A stretch of DNA of 64,000 bases from positions 1 to 64,000 of the forward strand of contig CAXBLG010000007.1 of NCBI GenBank assembly GCA_963976395.1, in the 5' to 3' direction. This document shows, piece by piece, positions 54,884 to 63,610 of the stretch. The translations under genes were made by a program, and so were the position numbers. This stretch comes from UBA11612 sp963976395 (lineage in GTDB: Bacteria; Pseudomonadota; Alphaproteobacteria; Rhodospirillales; Rhodospirillaceae). The notes under the pieces were generated by a model. It saw only the letters and a program-made list of their open reading frames with translations. It did not search any database and had not been told where the DNA came from. How positions within the stretch are numbered: position 1 is the first letter of the stretch; each line of letters begins with the position of its first letter.

Positions 54884-55918
54884 TTAACTTAATTCCCGCA
54901 ATACGAGTGACCCCACATCGGAATTCGCATTGGATCGGACCGCATTTTTAAGAGCAGCGAGTCCTTCAGGCCCGAGTTGAGCCAAAGATTCAGCTGCGCG
55001 AAATCTAACCCACCAGAATTCATCGCTCAAAAGGGCAGCTAGTATGTCGATAGAGTCGTTCAGGCCTAAACGACTTGCCGCAATCGCCGCCTGAGTCCGG
55101 ACGGTCCATGACGGATCGCTTAAGGCCGAATTTATGGCGGCGGACCCGCTGGGATGTTGCAATTCACCCAGCGCTCGAACGCAAGCTGCCCGGACATCCG
55201 CCGAGCCGTGCTCCGCGGCAAGCGCCGACAAATCTGAGATGCATTCAAAATCATTCGAATTCGCCAGGGCATCTGCAGCCAAAAGGGCAATGCGATCACC
55301 GACGTAAAGCATTCCCCGGATGGCTTTCGATTGGGTCTTCGCTAATTTTCGAAATAGTTGGCGCACGCCGAGATGCCCGATCATATCATCGCGCGTCATT
55401 CGCATCCATGCCGTTTGGATAGACAGTCCCGTTCGCGTTTCGGCAAGCGCGTAGGCCGCTGCCAAAACCACCTGAGGCGCAGGATCATGAAGCGCTTGGG
55501 TCGCAGCAAGGTAGACACGGCGGTCGTCCACCCACGTCATATCGGCGTAGAGAGCCGCCCTTACGGATGTTGAACCCTCCGCCATCCGATCCAGAAGCTC
55601 GTCGATGTCGATAAGGCTATTCAGCAGCGTATCAAGAGAATTAAGACCGTTACCCTTGAGTGTACGGCGCAACGGTCCTGCGACATCCAATAGATTAATC
55701 TGACTATACTTTTTTAGGAGCTCGCGAGCGTCGTCTTGCGTCACGCGTTGATCGATGACGTCAAACAACACCGATTTTATTTTCTGACGTTTAGTCTCTT
55801 GCCGCGCGTTAAAAAAATCCTCAGCCACCCGACGAAGCGCTAGATACAAGGCCACGACTATGCTGAAGGCTGCCAGCCCCGCTGATATAAGCCAAGTGGC
55901 TTTTAGGAACGGGTCCAT
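54884..55918 (-). CDS. membrane-anchored HEAT-repeat protein
   Basis: A 344-residue protein with one N-terminal membrane helix (WLISAGLAAFSIVVALYLAL) followed by a charged segment and a series of HEAT-type helical repeats, for example DPAPQVVLAAAYALAE, SADVRAACVRALGEL, SDPSWTVRTQAAIAASRLG and SDEFWWVRFRAAESLAQLG. HEAT arrays are protein-binding scaffolds. The soluble part should face the cytoplasm or periplasm next to the glycosyltransferase encoded 2 bases downstream; it may serve as an assembly or regulatory partner. No enzyme motif is seen. Confidence 0.82.
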   Translation of the reverse strand: MDPFLKATWLISAGLAAFSIVVALYLALRRVAEDFFNARQETKRQKIKSVLFDVIDQRVTQDDARELLKKYSQINLLDVAGPLRRTLKGNGLNSLDTLLNSLIDIDELLDRMAEGSTSVRAALYADMTWVDDRRVYLAATQALHDPAPQVVLAAAYALAETRTGLSIQTAWMRMTRDDMIGHLGVRQLFRKLAKTQSKAIRGMLYVGDRIALLAADALANSNDFECISDLSALAAEHGSADVRAACVRALGELQHPSGSAAINSALSDPSWTVRTQAAIAASRLGLNDSIDILAALLSDEFWWVRFRAAESLAQLGPEGLAALKNAVRSNANSDVGSLVLRELS

Positions 55919-55924
55919 CTCACG

Positions 55925-57280
55925 TTAAAATTTCAAACTGAGGCCGCTGCGAATGGAATGCCGAACATAAGAATTGTCCCGGCTGTCACGAGACCCGCTG
56001 ATATTCAGCGTCAGATGATCGGACAATTCGTAGCTGAGCCCAGCGGCGATTGAGTTGGTGTTGGTAACAATGCCCCGGTCACTCTCCGGCGCTATGGCGC
56101 CCGCCACTCGAATTCCGAGATTATCCGTAACTTGGGCATATCCCGCGAGTGACCACCCCACCACGTGTTTCCCGCCAGGATCAATGGTGTTGAGCACTTT
56201 CCCCCACACCCATGCACGTCCGTCGAACACATATTGTTGCCAGCCAGCGTCGAAAGAATAAACCGTACCGACACTGTAGCCGCGTACACGCGCATCCAAT
56301 GTAGCGACGCCGGCATTAAAAATACCCGATCCCTTCCACAACCGAACATCAGCGCCGCTCGCCACAGCCCAATCCGGCACAAAGTCCACATCGGCGCCAA
56401 CAGTGACCTCTAAATATCCGCCGGAAATATCAGTGAATCGATGTGACCCCCCGAGCGTAAAAGACCAATCACTGAGTCCGAAGCGGTCGGCACGCTCCAG
56501 TCCGCCCATAATACGCGTTCTATCCGACAGCATCCGCTCAATACGTGCATTTTGCTGGTTCCAGTCTCCCAGCGGCGTACGGCTTAACGATGAAAACTCT
56601 CCGTCAATGTCAATGCGCCAAAGATTTCCAGGATTTTCAATCGGCTGGGACAAGCGCAATTGTACTTCGTTGTCCTCGGGATAGAGTGCCGCCGCGCGTT
56701 CGTATTGATCGCGCGCGTTTTCGAACTTACCCTGAGCGCGCAACACATCGCCCGTACCGAGAAAAGCTTCCAGACTGTCTGGCTGAAGGGCCTGAGCGCG
56801 GTCGAATGCCCGTAAGGCTCGCGGAAAATCGCCCTGATAGTAAGCAAGTCGCCCCTTAAGTGTCCATGCGTCGGCATAATCTGGGGCTTGATTGATAACT
56901 TGATCCACCAGTGACTCTGCCCGTGTGAAATTATCATTCCATCCCACAATGCGCGCCTGAGTGAGGCGCACATCGATATCATCTGGCGCTTGAGTTGCCG
57001 CGCGCGCGATGGTGTTTAGAGCGTCCTTTAGTTTATCTTGAAAGGCCTGCATCAATGCCAATTGTCGAAGAGCCTGGGGGTCGTCTGGGAAAACCTGAAG
57101 TGCTTCGATTAGCGCACGCTCAGATGCCGCAAAGTCACCCGCTAGGCGCGCCTTACTGGCTTTCTCCATCGCGTCTGGAAATGTGGTTCCGGTTTGCGCC
57201 CACACGGTCATCGGCAAATTAATCGCCAGCAAAGCAATCTGAGTCGACAGTATGCAACGCTGCATGAATGTTTGGGACAT
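55925..57280 (-). CDS. TPR plus outer-membrane beta-barrel protein (YaiO/PgaA-like)
   Basis: A 451-residue secreted protein. A signal peptide (ending VWAQT) is followed by five or so TPRs (residues about 35-215: AMEKASKARLAGDFAASERA, ADAWTLKGRLAYYQGDFPRA, LEAFLGTGDVLRAQGKFENA). The second half is a beta-barrel with alternating strands, each ending in aromatic residues, and a terminal Phe (GLSLKF). The layout is a small version of PgaA, the TPR-porin that exports PNAG, and the barrel looks like the YaiO family. It lies between the receiver and HEAT genes in the exopolysaccharide run. Confidence 0.85.
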   Translation of the reverse strand: MSQTFMQRCILSTQIALLAINLPMTVWAQTGTTFPDAMEKASKARLAGDFAASERALIEALQVFPDDPQALRQLALMQAFQDKLKDALNTIARAATQAPDDIDVRLTQARIVGWNDNFTRAESLVDQVINQAPDYADAWTLKGRLAYYQGDFPRALRAFDRAQALQPDSLEAFLGTGDVLRAQGKFENARDQYERAAALYPEDNEVQLRLSQPIENPGNLWRIDIDGEFSSLSRTPLGDWNQQNARIERMLSDRTRIMGGLERADRFGLSDWSFTLGGSHRFTDISGGYLEVTVGADVDFVPDWAVASGADVRLWKGSGIFNAGVATLDARVRGYSVGTVYSFDAGWQQYVFDGRAWVWGKVLNTIDPGGKHVVGWSLAGYAQVTDNLGIRVAGAIAPESDRGIVTNTNSIAAGLSYELSDHLTLNISGSRDSRDNSYVRHSIRSGLSLKF

Positions 57281-57284
57281 AGTG

Positions 57285-57680
57285 CTAATTCTGGCCGAGC
57301 CGCAATTTTGCAGCTAGCAGCCTCTTTACGCGTACAGACAACTCGTTGGGCATAAACGGTTTCGTCATGTAATCATCCGCACCTAAAGAGAGCCCGCTGA
57401 CGACATCATGCTCAAGATCACGCGCCGTCAGCATAAGTACAGCGATGTCCTTTGTATCCTCCTCACTTTTCAGGGTGCGCAGAATTTCAAGGCCATCCAT
57501 GCCGGGGAGCATTCCGTCCAAGATCACGACACTTGGTGCGATTTCTCGAACCAGCTTCAAGCCATCATCACCAGTTGTTGCAATCTTAGTCTGATACCCG
57601 TCTCGCTCCAACTTGTGCTGGATTAGGTCAGCAATCGTTGGGTCATCTTCAATGATGAGAATTGTAGGGATACTTGTCAC
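57285..57680 (-). CDS. single-domain response regulator (CheY-like receiver)
   Basis: A 131-residue stand-alone receiver. Acidic pocket in ILIIEDDPT, phospho-acceptor Asp in VVILDGMLPGMDG, Thr in MLTAR, and Lys in MTKPFMPNELSV are all conserved, so it should be phosphorylated by a histidine kinase. No output domain is present. It starts with GTG at 57680. It sits between the deacetylase and TPR-barrel genes, 4 bases before the latter, which suggests phosphorylation-dependent control of polysaccharide production or export. No kinase is in the locus. Confidence 0.9.
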   Translation of the reverse strand: MTSIPTILIIEDDPTIADLIQHKLERDGYQTKIATTGDDGLKLVREIAPSVVILDGMLPGMDGLEILRTLKSEEDTKDIAVLMLTARDLEHDVVSGLSLGADDYMTKPFMPNELSVRVKRLLAAKLRLGQN

Positions 57681-57750
57681 TTGCTTACTATTGCTGATGA
57701 TGTAATTGGACTTCTCTTTCTATAGATTCTCTTACCTTAACATAGCGTAA

Positions 57751-59604
57751 TCAGCGTCGAACAAAATTGATGACCTGACTGCCATCAATTTCAGCGAGTA
57801 GCACCCTGCCCTCAACGATCTGACTGCCTAAAGGGATTTCATGCTGGGGATCGAAACGTAAATCTGGTGAAATCTCAAGTGTGAGGCCTGCTATGGGCTT
57901 TGGGGCGAATAATCTCACTTCCAGGCGCTCACCTTGCCATTTGGCGTCAACAAGGACTTCGTTGCGAGCACTCCACCAAGCCCCATAGTCGTTGAGAGTG
58001 CCGAACCAGGAAAACGGTTTAACTGCTTCAATGAAGCCGCGTTCGAAATCCAGTTTGTGCTCAAGAATGTCAGTGTGAATAAGGACCATACATAAGCCGC
58101 CATATCTGGATATCTGTCGAGCAAGATTGATGGCTTGGGGTAAGCGATCACCCAGAGGCGGATTAATTTCATCCTCAATCGTAACTGGAAATTCAAACAC
58201 AGGAAGTTCCGACACAACGTCATAACCGTAATTCAACTGAAAAGGCCGATGTGACAACGAGGTATTGGCCGTGACGGATGAGCTATAACTGTACCCAACC
58301 GCCGCAAGTGACTCCGGTAAAGCGCGAGATATCAAGAGATGACCGGGCCGAAAACTAGCTACGGATGGAATGTCGGTTAGGGTCTCGATGAGGTATCGGC
58401 TTACCCTCAACTCGCCTAGAACTGTTCCGTCATATGTGACTTCCGCCTCCTTCACAAATGGCCGGTAATTCGGGTAACGCTCGCGACCATCGCCGATCGG
58501 AAAGACTGGAAAACTCAGCGAATGAGCAACGCTATGGCTGGCAAGCTCCATCCCCATGCGTTTAAGTTCACGGAGTATTACCGGAGCGTTCTCATCGAGA
58601 ATGATGTCGTCGTTCCAATCTTTCAAGTACTTGGTTTGGATAAAATAGGTAGCCGCTATTCCGTGATCCCGCTCCATACGGGCATACTTAACCGCATTGA
58701 CCAGAGATTCCGTATAGTCGATGTCGTGACTGATAACGACGGCGAGGTCCTTTGCGTTCGGAACCGCCCGCAATATCACTGCTCGGTCGTCGGCTTTTCG
58801 GTATATGTCGCCGAGCAAGCGCAACAGAACATCGAGCATAGGCTCGAATTCGTTCACAAAGCTGCGGGCAAATCCTTCTTGACGATTATTGTATCCCTTG
58901 AGCAACAACGCGCCCAAATCAATTCCCAGCGCATATGCGTAGCCGTCGCCAATTTCGCGATGAATAATGGCGGCGCTGCCGTCCTCATAGGTTGCAATGG
59001 GTGCTTCGCGCGGGCTTGAATAGGCATAAGTGCCGACCGCCTCATCCTCGCGGGTAGCATCACCAATCGGCAGCTCGATTTCTCTCGGGCTGACCAGATC
59101 GCTCGATCTTTCAATATGCAGACGATATCTTTGCCGTGACGGGATTGTGTCCTCAAAACCAAACACACTCTGTAATCCACCCCCGAGCACAGACGAGCCG
59201 ATTAACGTCCCCCCATTGCGCGGTACGCCGGCAAGCGCCCGCAGGGCTTCGGGTGACAAAACCGATCCAGATATTCTGGGGTATACCAGGATGACTTTAT
59301 GCCGCAGGGCCTCTTCATAATCTGTCGTGATGGCAAACGGGATGCCAGCAGACTTCAAGCCGTGAGCTAAACCTAGCCAAGCGGAGTTCGTATCGGTCAG
59401 AAGGATCGACAGTCGGCTCTCGCTACCACCCCCGTATTTGGTCCAGCTCGTCGGCGAGACAGCTTGTATCGTCGTCGGGGTATCGGGTCCTTCGACACCT
59501 TCGAAAAGCATTATATCATCCGTATTGAACAGAAGGACCGCACCCACCGGAATACCGACGGCAAGCACAATAATGGTTAGAAAATAAGGTAGCCTTTGGG
59601 CCAT
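57751..59604 (-). CDS. membrane-anchored polysaccharide deacetylase (NodB-like) with N-terminal Rossmann-like domain
   Basis: A 617-residue protein from ATG 59604 with an N-terminal anchor (PYFLTIIVLAVGIPVGAVLL). Residues about 60-240 form an alpha/beta domain (RLSILLTDTNSAWLGLAHGL, HKVILVYPRISGSVLSPEAL, GGTLIGSSVLGGGLQ) that resembles a glutamine-amidotransferase-like fold. The NodB deacetylase domain follows: the Asp pair in ISHDIDY (292-297), the metal His pair in ASHSVAHS (His357, His361) and RPGHLL. A C-terminal beta domain closes the protein. It probably de-N-acetylates the exported polymer. It is the first gene of the exopolysaccharide run. Confidence 0.85.
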   Translation of the reverse strand: MAQRLPYFLTIIVLAVGIPVGAVLLFNTDDIMLFEGVEGPDTPTTIQAVSPTSWTKYGGGSESRLSILLTDTNSAWLGLAHGLKSAGIPFAITTDYEEALRHKVILVYPRISGSVLSPEALRALAGVPRNGGTLIGSSVLGGGLQSVFGFEDTIPSRQRYRLHIERSSDLVSPREIELPIGDATREDEAVGTYAYSSPREAPIATYEDGSAAIIHREIGDGYAYALGIDLGALLLKGYNNRQEGFARSFVNEFEPMLDVLLRLLGDIYRKADDRAVILRAVPNAKDLAVVISHDIDYTESLVNAVKYARMERDHGIAATYFIQTKYLKDWNDDIILDENAPVILRELKRMGMELASHSVAHSLSFPVFPIGDGRERYPNYRPFVKEAEVTYDGTVLGELRVSRYLIETLTDIPSVASFRPGHLLISRALPESLAAVGYSYSSSVTANTSLSHRPFQLNYGYDVVSELPVFEFPVTIEDEINPPLGDRLPQAINLARQISRYGGLCMVLIHTDILEHKLDFERGFIEAVKPFSWFGTLNDYGAWWSARNEVLVDAKWQGERLEVRLFAPKPIAGLTLEISPDLRFDPQHEIPLGSQIVEGRVLLAEIDGSQVINFVRR

Positions 59605-59650
59605 TTCTATTAAGCCTGCTAAGGAGCTAATATCGCAGTTAACTACATAG

Positions 59651-59836
59651 TTAGAACACGGTTTAGAACTACTGAACACGCTTGATGCGCGTTATCCTTC
59701 TGCAGGCTGGACCATCGACAAGTTCGAACCTATTGCTGCCCGGCTCTACAAGGAATTTGAAGACGGCTATGCATACGATGTCTTTTTCGCGGCATTGACG
59801 GAGATTACACCGGCTATTTGGACCTGGGAGCGATAG
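59651..59836 (+). pseudogene. probable gene remnant of unknown origin
   Basis: Between the deacetylase and tRNA-Val genes a 61-codon open stretch runs from after a stop at 59648 to TAG at 59834-59836. It has no start codon near its beginning but reads like real protein: SAGWTIDKFEPIAARLYKEF, then EDGYAYDVFFAALTEITPAIW. No family is recognised. It may be the surviving 3' end of a lost gene. The rest of 59680-60080 contains only the tRNA terminator. Confidence 0.4.
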
Positions 59837-60039
59837 CAGACCGAATTACTTGGCTAGGTATCGACTTTAACCAATGACCTCACGTTTCGAATTTTGAAAA
59901 CCGTATTTCCACAGCCCCGCCGCCCCCGCGTTTCGGCGGGCCTATGTGCGTTAGTTTGAGGACAGGGTTGAAGTATCCGATAGTGAGATACGTATCTCAG
60001 GGACAAAGGCCGCCCTTGCGGGCGCGCTCGTCGCACATG

Positions 60040-60064
60040 AAAAAGGCACTCCTGACGGAGTGCC
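60040..60064 (-). terminator. intrinsic terminator of tRNA-Val
   Basis: On the minus strand, 17 bases after the tRNA CCA, GGCACTCC (60064-60057) and GGAGTGCC (60052-60045) pair perfectly around a four-base loop, followed by a run of T. This is a Rho-independent terminator ending the tRNA-Val transcript. Confidence 0.9.
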
Positions 60065-60080
60065 CAGTTTTGTTCGGGGA

Positions 60081-60155
60081 TGGTGGACGGTACAGGGATC
60101 GAACCTGTGGCCCCCGCCATGTCAAGGCGATGCTCTACCGCTGAGCTAACCGTCC
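60081..60155 (-). tRNA. tRNA-Val (GAC)
   Basis: Complete cloverleaf on the minus strand. Acceptor GGACGGT (60155-60149) pairs with ACCGTCC (60091-60085); discriminator A at 60084 and encoded CCA at 60083-60081. The D-arm reads AGCTCAGCGGTAGAGC, the anticodon stem encloses loop TTGACAT with anticodon GAC, and the T-loop is TTCGATC. An intrinsic terminator follows. Confidence 0.95.
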
Positions 60156-60372
60156 ATCCACGCGATCCTCGTTGAACCGCCTTAGCCAGGAATTCACTCC
60201 TTGGCCGAGGCGGTTGTTTATCGAGTTGAACTGGCCTTGGCAAGACCGTCATCGGCTGGAATATTCGGACCAAGCTGACCTGGGGACATTTCGCCCTATT
60301 ATGCACGCCTGACATCCCTTAAAATCTTAAAGAAATGAGGTATAGCAAACACCCAGCCCCCACTCGCGTACC

Positions 60373-61290
60373 ATGACCATGGCCCCTCCCCTCACCCCTG
60401 ATGGCTTGGCAGTCCCTCTTGAGGTGCTGGAGCCCCGGTCCCTGAAAGTACCGCTGGTTTTTTCTTCACCGCATTCGGGCGCGCATTATCCGGATGCCTT
60501 TGTCGCCGATTCCCGCCTGGATGTGGACAGCTTGCGAAAGTCGGAGGACTGCTACGTTGACGAATTGTTTGCCAGCGCCCCGGCGTTAGGAGCCCCTCTT
60601 CTGAGGGCCCTCTATCCACGCGCATTTCTTGACGTTAATCGGGAGCCCTATGAGCTGGACCCGACGATGTTCGCCGATGCCCTGCCCAAGCACGCGAACA
60701 CCACATCCACCCGTGTCGCCGCTGGGCTGGGCACAATTGCACGCATCGTCGCCACACGCCGCGAAATTTATCGTCGCAAATTGACGTATGCAGAGGCCGA
60801 ACACCGCATCAATGAAGTCTATAAACCCTACCACACCGCTCTTCGCGGGTTGGTTCGCCGCGCCGTCGAACAGTTTGGCCTCTGCCTGCTGATTGATTGC
60901 CATTCAATGCCATCAACGGGGCTGCCGTTAAACACAGGTCTGCGCACAAGCAAAATTGATTTCGTGCTCGGAGACCGGACAGGTTTATCGTGCTCGGCCT
61001 TGCTCACCGATACGGTGGAAGGGTTTCTGATCGCCAAAGGGTACCGGGTACTCCGCAATAACCCCTACGCAGGCGGGTACACCACGCAACATTACGGCGA
61101 TCCCGCGAATGGGATTCATGCGATTCAAATCGAGATCAACCGAAACATCTACATGGACGAGGTGACGCTGCGGCGCAAATCCTCGTTCCCTCACATACAA
61201 TCCGATATTAGCGGACTGGTAGAGCATATCTCCGCATTCGCTGAACGGAGTTGGACCGAGCTTAAGTATCAGCGCCAAAGCGCTGAATAA
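60373..61290 (+). CDS. N-formylglutamate amidohydrolase family protein
   Basis: A 305-residue zinc-hydrolase-fold protein of the FGase family. Visible are VFSSPHSGAHYPDAF (metal-binding His), a KSEDCYVDELF segment, DVNREPYELDP, the LLIDCHSMPS motif (second His) and the late QIEINRNIYMDE. The founding enzyme (HutG) hydrolyses N-formylglutamate at the end of histidine breakdown. No other hut gene is nearby, so the substrate may be different; peptidoglycan-type amidohydrolase roles have been suggested for some relatives. Confidence 0.88.
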   Translation: MTMAPPLTPDGLAVPLEVLEPRSLKVPLVFSSPHSGAHYPDAFVADSRLDVDSLRKSEDCYVDELFASAPALGAPLLRALYPRAFLDVNREPYELDPTMFADALPKHANTTSTRVAAGLGTIARIVATRREIYRRKLTYAEAEHRINEVYKPYHTALRGLVRRAVEQFGLCLLIDCHSMPSTGLPLNTGLRTSKIDFVLGDRTGLSCSALLTDTVEGFLIAKGYRVLRNNPYAGGYTTQHYGDPANGIHAIQIEINRNIYMDEVTLRRKSSFPHIQSDISGLVEHISAFAERSWTELKYQRQSAE

Positions 61291-61502
61291 CAAAGCGTAC
61301 ACAGCTGATTAACTCGACGAACATCGCGCTTTAGTTGAGGATTGTATGGACAAATACGCCTGGGAAAATATAGTGCTTTGATATTAATGCGTGGGGGAGG
61401 AAAACAGGGCGTCGAATTGCCCTCGATTTTTGGCTCACTCCGATAGCGCAGGGTTTACGGACACCGCCCAGGCGGCAAAACAGCATGCAATGACGGATAG
61501 AT

Positions 61503-62375
61503 ATGGTTGAAATCGGCACAGTCACACTCTTTCGCGAAAAATCAGTTGTTCACAAGTTTACGGAACTGAGTGACGACGCGAATGCAAGCGATGAGCCGGT
61601 GCTCGAACTCCGGTCAAACCGCGTGACCATTCCCGTCAAAACCAAAATGAGCACCGTCATGGTTGTGGTGCGGGGGCAGAATATTCCTTCAACCATGCGC
61701 ATGACATCCGTGGTTGTGGACGAAATTCGGCGCGATGCAAATGTACTGCGAGACGCTGTAGATTTCGATTGGGATAGTCAGTGGCGGCGTAAAATCTCGA
61801 AGTATGAAGCGGACAACAATGCCCACAACTGGATTTCGGTCCATGTTGGCGGTGAGCAAGCTTATGCCAGCCGCGAGGATCAAGCTTCTGATGAACAAAA
61901 TGCTATTGCCGAAATCGAACTCCTTGCCGACGGCGAAGAAGTGAGCGAAGCCATCGTCATGGAGGCCGCCAACAACGTCCTCGGCGCACTTGAGGATCTT
62001 GTCGTCGAACACGATAGTCAAACAGCTTTTGTTTTCTCTCCGTTTCCGGCCTATCACCGCGCAGCCATTCTCGAACGGCGAGATCGCAAAGCAGGTTCAT
62101 TCGCCGTCGCGGTATACCACCCAAGCCCACAAAATCCCGTGCGCTTATCTCACTTTATTAGTTTTTGCGCCGACATGACGGAAACCCTGACCCATAAGTC
62201 TTTGCTTGACCGTGTTCAGGAAATGATCGCCGACAAAACAATCGACTCATCGCCAATTACACCAGCCTTCGTCCAGGCCACCCGCAATCGACGGCGTGAT
62301 CTTCTGGAAAGTATTGGTGAGTTTGAGAAGGTGAATAAAGTCGTTTACCGACCCGAACGACCGAGCTTTATGTAA
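61503..62375 (+). CDS. conserved-looking protein of unknown function
   Basis: I do not recognise this 290-residue soluble protein. It has no signal or membrane helix and is acidic. Notable stretches are STVMVVVRGQNIPSTMRMTS, VVDEIRRDANVLRDAV, FDWDSQWRRKISKYE, TAFVFSPFPAYHRAAIL and FAVAVYHPSPQNPVRLSHFI. The many beta-strand-like patches and a conserved-looking WDSQWRRK suggest an ordered domain. It stands alone on the plus strand between the formylglutamate amidohydrolase and the HIG1 gene. Confidence 0.6.
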   Translation: MVEIGTVTLFREKSVVHKFTELSDDANASDEPVLELRSNRVTIPVKTKMSTVMVVVRGQNIPSTMRMTSVVVDEIRRDANVLRDAVDFDWDSQWRRKISKYEADNNAHNWISVHVGGEQAYASREDQASDEQNAIAEIELLADGEEVSEAIVMEAANNVLGALEDLVVEHDSQTAFVFSPFPAYHRAAILERRDRKAGSFAVAVYHPSPQNPVRLSHFISFCADMTETLTHKSLLDRVQEMIADKTIDSSPITPAFVQATRNRRRDLLESIGEFEKVNKVVYRPERPSFM

Positions 62376-62396
62376 GAGGTACGGCGCGAAAAACCC

Positions 62397-62609
62397 TTAC
62401 CCGCCCCCGAACACCGCGCCTTTAAAAAACAATAAAGCCAGCAAGATGATGACAGCGAATGCCTGAGTTGCCACGCGCAGGCGCATCAGCTTATTTGCAT
62501 ACTTGCGGTTAAATTCGCCACCTGCAACGAAACCGACGAGACCGGTCGCCAACACCAAAACCACAGCAACCAAGGCCACGCCCAGTAAAATGTTGAGTGT
62601 AAGTTCCAT
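62397..62609 (-). CDS. HIG1-domain (twin transmembrane) protein
   Basis: A 70-residue inner-membrane protein with two helices (LLGVALVAVVLVLATGLVGF and VATQAFAVIILLALLFF) joined by a short basic loop with NRKYANKLMRLRV. This is the HIG_1_N pattern; bacterial and mitochondrial members associate with cytochrome oxidase or its assembly. Converges on the unknown upstream gene. Small size and clear hydrophobic pattern make the call fairly secure. Confidence 0.85.
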   Translation of the reverse strand: MELTLNILLGVALVAVVLVLATGLVGFVAGGEFNRKYANKLMRLRVATQAFAVIILLALLFFKGAVFGGG

Positions 62610-62793
62610 ATGACTCTCGCTCTACCGTGCGCCGCCGCACATGCCCAATTGCGCCAACTCTGTGTGTACGCCGCTCGCGCCTAGGGTGCAAGCTCGCCAA
62701 TCAGCGTTGCTGTACGCGACGATAGCCAATTGTGAAAACCGTCGCAGTCGCATATTCTCCGAGGGAGCGGGCTTGCTCACGGGGGAGAGCGAT

Positions 62794-63174
62794 GTGCTGG
62801 GACGCATTCTTGTCGTAGATGACAACACCATGGTTCGCGAATCGTTCACTGAACTTTTGCGGGGTCGGGGCTATGCTGTTGAACAAGCAGGGGACGGTGA
62901 AGAGGCCCTTGAATTAATGCGCACGCAGCCGGTCGATCTCGCGATCATCGACGTGATGATGCCAACAATGGGCGGACTCGAATTTCGCCAATACCTGAGC
63001 GACACGACACCGTCAGTTGCGACTATCCTGGTCACAGGGCAACCCGCGCGCGTAGAAGAATTGGTCGAAGACGATCCGGAATTTCAATCGGGAAAAATTA
63101 GCATTCTTTACAAACCGGTCCACCCGGTAAAACTCCTCGCCGAAGTGGACAAAAGAATGAGTCAGTCGGCCTAA
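62794..63174 (+). CDS. single-domain response regulator
   Basis: A 126-residue receiver-only protein. Acidic residues in ILVVDDNT, phospho-acceptor Asp in LAIIDVMMPTMGG, Thr in LVTGQPAR and Lys in LYKPVHPVK are present. The frame is open further upstream, but GGGGGAG at 62781-62787 sits 7 bases before the GTG at 62794, which fixes the start. No output domain and no kinase gene nearby. It converges on sufA, whose stop is 3 bases away. Confidence 0.9.
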   Translation: MLGRILVVDDNTMVRESFTELLRGRGYAVEQAGDGEEALELMRTQPVDLAIIDVMMPTMGGLEFRQYLSDTTPSVATILVTGQPARVEELVEDDPEFQSGKISILYKPVHPVKLLAEVDKRMSQSA

Positions 63175-63177
63175 AAC

Positions 63178-63561
63178 CTAAACCGAGAAGCTTTCACCGC
63201 AGCCGCACCTGCTTTTTTCGTTGGGGTTAGTGAAAACAAATCCGCTTTCCAGCGTGCTTTCCCGGTAATCCAACTCGCTCCCCAACAGGAACATCACCGC
63301 TTTCGGATCGATAAATACTTTCGCACCTTGATGTTCGACAATATCCTCGAACTTACGCGCCTCTTCAGCGTATTCGACCACATAGGACATCCCCGAGCAT
63401 CCGGTGGTTTTTACACCAACACGCAGGCCCAGCACCGGCTTAGTCGCTTTGGCCATAAGCACCTTAATCCGCTCTGCCGCTGCGTCGGACACACGAATCG
63501 GTGGCGGCAGCGCGGCGCGAGCGGGCGTATTTCCACTTGAGGATTGCGGTGTCGTGTTCAT
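63178..63561 (-). CDS. sufA: Fe-S cluster assembly A-type carrier protein
   Basis: A 127-residue HesB/IscA/SufA-type carrier. The three ligand cysteines are in TTGCSGMSY and RCGCGESF at the C-terminus. A proline-rich, probably disordered, N-terminal 20 residues precede the domain. It takes clusters from the SufBCD scaffold and passes them to target proteins. It is the last gene of a suf operon with sufT directly upstream. Confidence 0.94.
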   Translation of the reverse strand: MNTTPQSSSGNTPARAALPPPIRVSDAAAERIKVLMAKATKPVLGLRVGVKTTGCSGMSYVVEYAEEARKFEDIVEHQGAKVFIDPKAVMFLLGSELDYRESTLESGFVFTNPNEKSRCGCGESFSV

Positions 63562-63610
63562 GGGTTCAACCTTCTACTCTGTACAGTATATAGGTACACG
63601 TATCCCAATA

